Both the position numbers and the translations under genes were made by a program. This document shows, in pieces, positions 25,467 to 30,149 of a stretch of 30,149 bases of DNA. The DNA is from Collinsella sp. OM04-5 (GTDB lineage Bacteria > Actinomycetota > Coriobacteriia > Coriobacteriales > Coriobacteriaceae): positions 1-30,149 of the forward strand of contig NZ_QSUU01000003.1 in assembly GCF_003439125.1 (NCBI RefSeq), given 5' to 3'. Position 1 is the stretch's first letter; each line of letters begins with the position of its first letter. The notes under the pieces are model-generated. The model was not told the origin of the DNA. It was given only the letters and a program-made list of their open reading frames with translations, and ran no database searches.

Positions 25467-26252
25467 ATGTACTTGAGCGATACTAAGATTCAGGAGCTCA
25501 TCGACAGCAAGGTGCTGCTCAATGCCGATGCTTCGAACATCGGACAGGTTACGTATGACTTGCGCACTGACGGGTTCTACGTTAACGAAAGCAAGCAATC
25601 CGAGGTCGAACTTGGCCCTGGAGACTCGACTTTTGTCTCTTGCGTTGAATGTATCGCGCTGCCCAACGATTTGACCGCTAGCGTTCTTTTACGCAATTCG
25701 CGCATTCGCCAGGGGCTTTCTTTGGATGCGCCGCTATATTTCCCCGGTCATGGAACACGGCTGTTCTACCGTGTTACAAACGTAAGCGGCAACACGATTG
25801 CCCTTGATAAATCTAAGGGTATCGCGCAAGTCGCATTCCAGCGCGTCGAAGGCACGGTTGCTCATCCTTACCATGGAGCCTTTTCCGATGAGCTCAATTT
25901 TAATGGGCTTGCCGACTATTCCGACGTCTATGCCGGAGAGCTCAAAAAGGTCGAGGATAAAAAGAACGAAGTCGCCAACATCGAGTCTCGTATCTATGGC
26001 AACGTTCTGGCTCTCTTCGCCATTTTTGCCGCGATCTTCACGCTTGTGAACGTTAATGCCGGAGGGGTTTCTTCCGATATAACGACCGTCCGTTTCGTTG
26101 CGCTTGATCTGCTGATTATCGGCGGATTCCTGGTCCTTGCGTCCGCAATTGAGGCTTTTCTTGTTAAGGATAAAGAAGATAAGGCGTGGCTTCCGCTCGT
26201 GATAGGCATCATATGCATCGCAGCGGCGGTTTTCCTTGCTTTTCGTAAATAG
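25467..26252 (+). CDS. dCTP deaminase/dUTPase-fold domain fused to three membrane helices
   Basis: This protein has 261 residues, with AAGGAAG (25452-25458) ahead of the ATG. Residues 1 to about 140 align with the dCTP deaminase (Dcd) fold: LSDTKIQELIDSK at the start, TYDLRTDG (29-36), LPNDLTASVLLRNSRIRQGL (65-84) and KGIAQVAFQRVEG (117-129). Compared with E. coli Dcd from memory, Arg110, Ser112 and Arg115 are kept (Arg76, Ser78, Arg81). Ser111 is Asn77, and the catalytic Glu138 position is Arg102 in LFYRVTN, so deamination is unlikely. A charged linker (about 158-176) leads to helices at about 178-196, 209-233 and 241-258. This suggests a nucleotide-binding sensor joined to a membrane effector, possibly for phage defence. 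Mechanism is inference. Confidence 0.8.
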   Translation: MYLSDTKIQELIDSKVLLNADASNIGQVTYDLRTDGFYVNESKQSEVELGPGDSTFVSCVECIALPNDLTASVLLRNSRIRQGLSLDAPLYFPGHGTRLFYRVTNVSGNTIALDKSKGIAQVAFQRVEGTVAHPYHGAFSDELNFNGLADYSDVYAGELKKVEDKKNEVANIESRIYGNVLALFAIFAAIFTLVNVNAGGVSSDITTVRFVALDLLIIGGFLVLASAIEAFLVKDKEDKAWLPLVIGIICIAAAVFLAFRK

Positions 26253-26588
26253 TCAAGTGATCTAAAGGTAAGCAATATGGCTTCCGAGACGGGGTGCCCC
26301 GGCCAATGCCGGGGCACCCCTATCTGTTGAGCGGTCTTTTGTTTTTAAATTACATGGCAGCCATAGCAGCCCCAACACATCCTCTATTTAAAAAACGCAT
26401 GTCGCAAAAGCGTAAAACCGGGGTCTGGTCGACGGGCCTTGGTTTTACTCCGCACTTCGCTTGGATCCGCGACCTCGTTTTCGAAAGCCACTCCCGCGAC
26501 AAGCTCGTCAAAAAGCAAGGTCGCAATTGCTTTGTGGCGAGCCGGCGACCTGTCGCGCGTATAGAATCTAAGGATCCGCACTCCAGTT
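26253..26588. other. Intergenic region with small palindromes
   Basis: About 336 bases. After the hairpin at 26291-26320 no gene is convincing. Two short inverted repeats lie close to the next gene: AAAGCAA (26512-26518) with TTGCTTT (26527-26533), and GCGAC-CT-GTCGC at 26545-26556. The latter is just upstream of a possible -10, TATAGA (26560-26565). They may be operator or leader structures; no -35 fits well. Confidence 0.35.
26291..26320 (+). terminator. GC-rich hairpin, probable terminator
   Basis: Perfect 13-bp stem, arms 26291-26303 and 26308-26320, with a 4-base CAAT loop. It lies 38 bases after the dCTP-deaminase-like gene. The T-tract is weak (TATCTGTTG), so it is a moderate terminator call. 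Confidence 0.6.
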
Positions 26589-27398
26589 ATGAAATGGATT
26601 GGACACCACACGGAGATCCCCAGCACCCTGTGCAGCAATGTGTACGACTTCGCGTTTTGCCCCGAGCCCTGCTACGACCGCCTGGTCGACCTCGCCGACC
26701 CCGAGGACTGGGGCCCCGGCAACCGCATCCTCAAAAACTACCTGTCGTTTTCGTTTAGCCGCGCGGTGTTCCTGACCGAGCGCGACGTGGACCAGACCGC
26801 CCCGTCCAACTTGCCGCTGGTGTTCGACGACGTCCGCTGCCTATTCAACACCGGCCTGCACACGCGCCGCTACGAAACCACCTACGGCCTGTTTGAGCCC
26901 AACACCAAGCCCGACGCGCACCAGCACTGGTTTTTGAAGGGCTCCTTTAAGGAAAGCGACCCCATGCTAGTCTCGTTTGAGTACCTGCCGTGCCGCGTAC
27001 GCTTTGCCGAGGACCCTTCCGAGCTGGTCTTTGACCACCGCCTTCCCATCCGCTCCAACATCGATCACATTCTGGGCGACGAGGAGAACCTGACGCGCAT
27101 TCCTGCCAGCCTGATGGGGGAGGGTAACTCGCTGCTGCTGCGCCGCGCCTTTGAGGGTGCCGTCGTCGAGGCCGCCCGCCGCGCCGCCGCCAACTACACA
27201 CTCGCCGTGCCGCAGTTCTACGGCGGCCGGATCCAGCTGCTCTTGCCGCTGTGCCTAACCGGCGACAAGCCCGAGCTGGCGCTGACCATCCAGCGCGAGG
27301 ACGGTTTCTACGCCGCACGCACCTGCCTCACGCTCGACATGGCCTACAACAACGCGCGACTTATCTGCCGTCCCGAGACCTCGTGGATTAAACGATAA
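26589..27398 (+). CDS. DUF3825-like protein
   Basis: This soluble protein has 269 residues. NRILKNYLSFSFSRA, then VFDDVRCLFNTGLHTRRYETTYGLFEPN, then LVSFEYLPCRVRF match the order of conserved segments I associate with DUF3825, a family of unknown function. The C-terminal half includes RIQLLLPLCLTGDKPELALTIQREDGFYAARTCLTLDMAYNNARL. No signal peptide or membrane helix is seen. The ATG at 26589 has only a weak ribosome site, so the start is uncertain. The gene is GC-rich in host style. It stands alone between a hairpin and a tRNA. DUF3825 domains are sometimes joined to nucleic-acid-binding modules, but none is present here. Confidence 0.6.
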   Translation: MKWIGHHTEIPSTLCSNVYDFAFCPEPCYDRLVDLADPEDWGPGNRILKNYLSFSFSRAVFLTERDVDQTAPSNLPLVFDDVRCLFNTGLHTRRYETTYGLFEPNTKPDAHQHWFLKGSFKESDPMLVSFEYLPCRVRFAEDPSELVFDHRLPIRSNIDHILGDEENLTRIPASLMGEGNSLLLRRAFEGAVVEAARRAAANYTLAVPQFYGGRIQLLLPLCLTGDKPELALTIQREDGFYAARTCLTLDMAYNNARLICRPETSWIKR

Positions 27399-27486
27399 AG
27401 GGTGGTTTAGCTGCGGTTTTTCAGATTGCTTTGATTGTTTTGGCTTGGCTAGCACCCACGAATTTAAAATCGAGGGCAAAAAGTTC

Positions 27487-27516
27487 TTGGTAAACCACGC
27501 GCGGCTATGTTAGTAT
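27487..27516 (+). promoter_or_regulatory. Probable promoter of tRNA-Val
   Basis: TTGGTA at 27487-27492 and TAGTAT at 27511-27516, with an 18-base spacer. The tRNA starts 20 bases downstream. Confidence 0.5.
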
Positions 27517-27536
27517 CTCTTTTGCCGAAAGGCGAC

Positions 27537-27611
27537 GGGCGATTGGCTCAGGGGTAGAGCATATCCTTCACACGGATGGGGTCACAAGTTCGAATCTTGT
27601 ATCGCCCACCA
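27537..27611 (+). tRNA. tRNA-Val (anticodon CAC)
   Basis: Acceptor GGGCGAT (27537-27543) pairs with ATCGCCC (27601-27607). The anticodon loop TTCACAC gives CAC, reading GUG. The T-arm TTCGAAT is present and the 3' end ACCA is encoded. Confidence 0.93.
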
Positions 27612-27622
27612 TCAAAAGCGCA

Positions 27623-27653
27623 GGTCAGAGGTGTTAAGCCTCTGGCCTTTTTT
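27623..27653 (+). terminator. Intrinsic terminator after tRNA-Val
   Basis: A 9-bp stem (27623-27631 with 27639-27647, one G-T pair) with a 7-base loop is followed by TTTTTT. Confidence 0.85.
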
Positions 27654-27980
27654 CATATGATGCCAAATCGAACCGAATTTACCTAAAGCGTTGTATGTTA
27701 TGCAGTTCACTTTAGTTGTCGTCATCGCACGTTTTGAAAAGTGCATCTGCGTTCATTCATTGAATTCTCTGCGCAATCTATGCGCAATTGTGGAGACAGA
27801 GACCACTGGCTCACAGCTCGTACCAGCACGTTCATGTCTATGGCGGATTTTCAATAGATTGCGTCAAGCTTTTGGTCAGTGTTTGGTCAGCTACCCGTAC
27901 TTACCCGCATGATGCGCCAGTAGATAATCGACCTTGCCCGCAATCCGCACGGCCTACGGCCGATACCAGGGGAGGCGCAA
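27654..27980. other. Intergenic region between tRNA-Val and the nuclease-fold gene
   Basis: About 327 bases without a convincing gene. A near-tandem TTTGGTCAG occurs twice (around 27870-27890), and a GGCCTACGGCC palindrome lies around 27950-27960. Sequence next to a tRNA often holds integration remnants, but no integrase or duplicated tRNA end was found. Confidence 0.35.
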
Positions 27981-29138
27981 ATGGACGATATCGTCTGCGC
28001 AAACACTGCATTCCGCTATTGGCGCTGCCCACCGCAGGTGCGCAATCTCTACCCGCGCCTGCCCAACTCCGAAGACGGCTGGCGAGCTCTATCCCAAGCC
28101 CCTTTTGTAACCGAAGTCCTCAAGACCCCAATTATCGCTGTTACTTCGCCAGGTTGTTGTAATCACCACTCGGGATTGCGCTCTACTATTCGCTGGGAAG
28201 GGGCATCGGATGCCGGCACAACAATCGACACTAATTTAGGCTTTTGTGTCACCAATCCGCTTAACACGTTATTTACTATGACACGCTTTGTATCCCAAAT
28301 AGATCTCGTACTGGCTATGTACGAACTTTGCGGTTGGTTTTCTGTTTTCGAGCCGGCTCCCGCTGCCGAAATGCAGTTAAAAATGGCGGTAGAGGAGAAT
28401 CGCAATTCCAGCACGCAGGATCTGTTCGAACTTGGAGAAGGCGAAGACGAGGTTCCTTGGAAACGAGTTTATGCCCGCGCAACCGTTAAGGACCCAGATA
28501 ATGATAGCCAAACGAGCAAGCGTGAAGATGGAAGAGAGGTTACGAAACTCAAAGGTACTTCTCTCTGGATGAGAAAGCCGCTCATCGAGCTGAGCGACCT
28601 GCATCGTTTCGCCGACAAGGTCAAAAGTCAAATGTGGGGAAAGCAGTTTTATGATGCCGCTCAGCAGGTTATCGGCATTGCTGCGTCTCCGCTCGAGGTT
28701 GCAGGAATCTTGCTTCTAAACCGTCCGCGGCGTCTTGGCGGCGCTGGCTTCACGAACGTTTATGCCAACGACTTAACTCCTCTTTCCATATCGGCGCAAA
28801 GCATCGCAGGTCAAAAGGTCTGCTACGGCGATATCGTGATCGTAAATCCGATTCTTATGAAAGGGGCAATTATCGAAATCCAAGGTGAAGTCATTCATGG
28901 TTCAGGTGCAATACTTGACCACGATGCGGAACGCATGACTGCGTTGCAGAGCATGGGATTCGATGTATTCCTGGTGACTCACGATATGCTCAACGATTCA
29001 AAGCAGCTAGACACCATAGTCAGAAGTGTCTGCGACCGTTTAGGGATTCGCTATAAAGTCAAAACTGAGGCAATGAAGTGCGCCGAGACGAGACTGCGAG
29101 CAAATGTTTTGTGCAACTGGTTGGAAATCGGAATTTAG
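27981..29138 (+). CDS. Protein with DUF559/Vsr-like nuclease-fold C-terminus
   Basis: This protein has 385 residues, with GGGGAGG just upstream of the ATG. The N-terminal part (ANTAFRYWRCPPQVRNLYPR) and helical middle resemble AbiEi-like or regulator-like proteins of Actinobacteria, though I cannot name a family. A charged insert (about 140-185, ENRNSSTQDLFELGEGEDE and onward) looks disordered. Residues about 290-375 follow a PD-(D/E)xK-like pattern of the DUF559/Vsr type: GAIIEIQGEVIHG, then LDHDAERMTALQSMGFDVFLVTHDML. The usual acidic and Arg positions are kept, but the catalytic set is not certain. It might be a degenerate nuclease or a DNA-binding regulator. Flanked by tRNA genes. Confidence 0.6.
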   Translation: MDDIVCANTAFRYWRCPPQVRNLYPRLPNSEDGWRALSQAPFVTEVLKTPIIAVTSPGCCNHHSGLRSTIRWEGASDAGTTIDTNLGFCVTNPLNTLFTMTRFVSQIDLVLAMYELCGWFSVFEPAPAAEMQLKMAVEENRNSSTQDLFELGEGEDEVPWKRVYARATVKDPDNDSQTSKREDGREVTKLKGTSLWMRKPLIELSDLHRFADKVKSQMWGKQFYDAAQQVIGIAASPLEVAGILLLNRPRRLGGAGFTNVYANDLTPLSISAQSIAGQKVCYGDIVIVNPILMKGAIIEIQGEVIHGSGAILDHDAERMTALQSMGFDVFLVTHDMLNDSKQLDTIVRSVCDRLGIRYKVKTEAMKCAETRLRANVLCNWLEIGI

Positions 29139-29203
29139 CCGGCGACAAGGCGCTAGAACTACCTAGTTTGCCTGTTAGTGAATTAATGTCATTTCAAAAC
29201 TGT

Positions 29204-29339
29204 GCCGGATTACGGGGCTGGACCCGGACCGGCCGTCCATACCCTGCATTTCACGGAATGCGCAAGTCGCCTACCTGCGATTTTGATTTTACCGATTACG
29301 GCATGCTCGGGGGTTCCCGGCCTGGCCCCGTAAACCGGC
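29204..29339. repeat. Inverted-repeat-bounded noncoding element, copy A
   Basis: 15-base arms at 29204-29218 and 29325-29339 are complementary except for one mismatch and enclose 106 bases. The inside shares blocks with the element at 29974-30137: CCATACCC followed by ATTTC, CCTACCTGCG with TTTT after it (TCTACCTGCG in copy B), and a CATG/CGGG block near the right arm. No frame looks coding. It resembles a MITE-like or REP-like dispersed element, degenerate relative to copy B. It lies just upstream of the tRNA-Ala promoter. Confidence 0.65.
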
Positions 29340-29464
29340 ATGGTTTTGGAATCGCCGGGTCGGCGGGGGCGCGGTCGGCCCCGGTAATGGGCCTGGCGCC
29401 GGCAAGACGGCCGTTGGGCGGATGGCGGAACGCGCCGCGACTGCGAAATTTTCCAAAATTGTCC

Positions 29465-29493
29465 TTGCATCGTGGTCCGAGTTCCCGTATAGT
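29465..29493 (+). promoter_or_regulatory. Promoter of tRNA-Ala
   Basis: TTGCAT at 29465-29470 and TATAGT at 29488-29493 with an ideal 17-base spacer. The tRNA begins 12 bases after the -10. Confidence 0.8.
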
Positions 29494-29505
29494 ACTTCTT
29501 CGCAC

Positions 29506-29578
29506 GGGGGCGTAGCTCAGCTGGGAGAGCGCTTGACTGGCAGTCAAGAGGTCAGGGGTTCGATCCCCCTCGTCTCCA
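29506..29578 (+). tRNA. tRNA-Ala (anticodon GGC)
   Basis: Acceptor GGGGGCG (29506-29512) pairs with CGTCTCC (29571-29577) with two G-T pairs. The anticodon loop CTGGCAG gives GGC, reading GCC. D- and T-arms are normal. CCA is not encoded: the sequence after the discriminator A is CCC. Confidence 0.93.
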
Positions 29579-29594
29579 CCCGAGCATTGAATGA

Positions 29595-29622
29595 GGCTCC
29601 AACGCAAGTTTGGGCCTTTTTT
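29595..29622 (+). terminator. Intrinsic terminator after tRNA-Ala
   Basis: A stem of about 9 bp (29595-29603 with 29608-29616, one mismatch and one G-T pair), a GCAA tetraloop, then TTTTTT. Confidence 0.8.
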
Positions 29623-29682
29623 CATATAGGCACACAAGGTCAAAGGCGGCAGCATGATCCTCCTGGTCGACAAGATCGTGCG

Positions 29683-29711
29683 TTGAACGGGTGCCGCGCG
29701 CATGGTAGTAT
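29683..29711 (+). promoter_or_regulatory. Probable promoter of the CAT-anticodon tRNA
   Basis: TTGAAC at 29683-29688 and TAGTAT at 29706-29711 with a 17-base spacer. The tRNA starts about 65 bases downstream, implying a processed leader. Confidence 0.55.
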
Positions 29712-29776
29712 TTCACATCGTGGTTCAAAGCGTTGGAGGCTGTTCTGCCACCCCAACTGCAAGCGCCACTTTATAA

Positions 29777-29852
29777 GGGCTCTTGGCGCAACGGTTAGCG
29801 CAGGGGACTCATAATCCCTGGGTTCTGGGTTCGAATCCCGGAGGGCCCACCA
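29777..29852 (+). tRNA. tRNA with CAT anticodon (Ile2 more likely than elongator Met)
   Basis: Acceptor GGGCTCT (29777-29783) pairs with AGGGCCC (29842-29848); CCA is encoded at 29850-29852. The anticodon loop CTCATAA gives CAT. GGGGACTCATAATCCCT resembles tRNA-Ile2, in which the C is changed to lysidine to read AUA, but the sequence alone does not separate this from elongator Met. Confidence 0.9.
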
Positions 29853-29860
29853 GGTTTTTC

Positions 29861-29895
29861 AACAGGTCAGGCAATATGTCTGGGCTGTTTTCTTT
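29861..29895 (+). terminator. Terminator after the CAT-anticodon tRNA
   Basis: Arms 29861-29870 and 29880-29889 pair with one mismatch and one G-T pair, a 9-base loop separates them, and T-rich TTCTTTTTC follows. Confidence 0.65.
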
Positions 29896-29973
29896 TTCAT
29901 GGCATTAGTTTTCACTTGCAAATAGCCTGCTTGCTCACTTCCGGACGCCCTCGGTCGGCTGCCTGCGATGCCG

Positions 29974-30137
29974 CCGCCACGAAACCGGCCCATCTACTAC
30001 GTTTAACCCCGACCCCTCGACCATACCCCGTATTTCGCGAAAACCGCAGGCCGTCTACCTGCGGTTTTATTTCTGCCCGAGACGCCATGGTCGGGAGATG
30101 TCGCCCAAACGTAGTAGATGGGCCGGTTTCGTGGCGG
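29974..30137. repeat. Inverted-repeat-bounded noncoding element, copy B
   Basis: Perfect 31-base inverted repeat: arms 29974-30004 and 30107-30137 enclose 102 bases. Nested inside are a perfect 11-bp hairpin (30040-30050 with 30058-30068, 7-base loop, then TTTTATTTCT) and a weaker CGACCAT/ATGGTCG pairing nearer the arms. The whole can fold as a long hairpin with an internal terminator-like stem. It shares internal blocks with 29204-29339. No coding frame. It could be a mobile MITE-like element, a structured RNA, or a transcription-stop module. It ends 12 bases before the window edge. Confidence 0.75.
30040..30075 (+). terminator. Terminator-like hairpin inside inverted-repeat element B
   Basis: Perfect 11-bp stem AAAACCGCAGG/CCTGCGGTTTT with a 7-base loop. 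The A-run on one side and T-run on the other would allow termination in both directions. Confidence 0.65.
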
Positions 30138-30149
30138 GGATCCCGGGGG

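Noticed and set aside
26384..26638. Open frames on both strands upstream of the DUF3825-like gene
   Set aside because: Neither has a ribosome site or globular character, and both overlap the probable leader region.
27654..27912. Possible integrase remnant or attachment site next to tRNA-Val
   Set aside because: No tyrosine-recombinase motifs and no duplicated tRNA 3' end were found in the window.
1..30149. CRISPR array, rRNA, transposase or toxin-antitoxin pair
   Set aside because: No regularly spaced direct repeats, no rRNA signature segments, no DDE/serine/tyrosine recombinase motifs and no convincing two-gene toxin-antitoxin arrangement were seen.

Overview
The window reads as part of a high-GC Gram-positive gut bacterium, most likely Collinsella or another Coriobacteriia. 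The pointers are a fused RfbC-RfbD protein, an LPKTG-anchored surface protein, strong AGGAGG-type ribosome sites, and GC-rich housekeeping segments broken up by AT-rich accessory genes. The assignment is an inference without a search. Every protein gene I can support is on the + strand.

Positions 1-14700 are the downstream half of a surface-polysaccharide locus. A GC-rich dTDP-rhamnose fusion enzyme (82-1578) is followed by three AT-rich assembly genes: a Wzy-like polymerase, a GT-B glycosyltransferase broken by a 1-base frameshift, and a Wzx-like flippase. A tightly packed operon (5604-14192) then carries all six steps of a pseudaminic-acid-type pathway: PseB-like dehydratase, PseC aminotransferase, PseF cytidylyltransferase, PseI synthase, PseH-like GNAT and PseG hydrolase. 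Three extra genes are interleaved or appended: a left-handed-beta-helix acetyltransferase, an SDR epimerase/reductase and an ATP-grasp ligase. The product may therefore be a modified nonulosonic acid. A small membrane coiled-coil protein and a 19-bp-stem terminator close the unit.

Positions 14700-22720 look like a defence island: a zinc-ribbon protein with a C-terminal HEPN-type Rx4H motif, a DUF2971-like protein, an Mrr-nuclease/nSTAND3 (Avs-like) ATPase, and a KAP-like P-loop NTPase with two mutually compensating frameshifts. Between the two NTPases lies a GC-rich C-terminal scrap of UDP-glucose 6-dehydrogenase (ugd) with its terminator. This suggests the island was inserted into, or replaced, the old end of the capsule locus.

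Positions 22720-30149 hold an LPKTG surface protein, a membrane coiled-coil protein of unknown function, a dCTP-deaminase-fold domain fused to three membrane helices (with key catalytic residues replaced), a DUF3825-like protein, a protein with a DUF559/Vsr-like nuclease-fold C-terminus, and three tRNAs (Val-CAC, Ala-GGC and a CAT-anticodon tRNA) with recognisable promoters and terminators. Two related inverted-repeat-bounded noncoding elements (29204-29339 and 29974-30137) flank the last two tRNAs. No CRISPR array, rRNA, transposase or integrase gene was seen.
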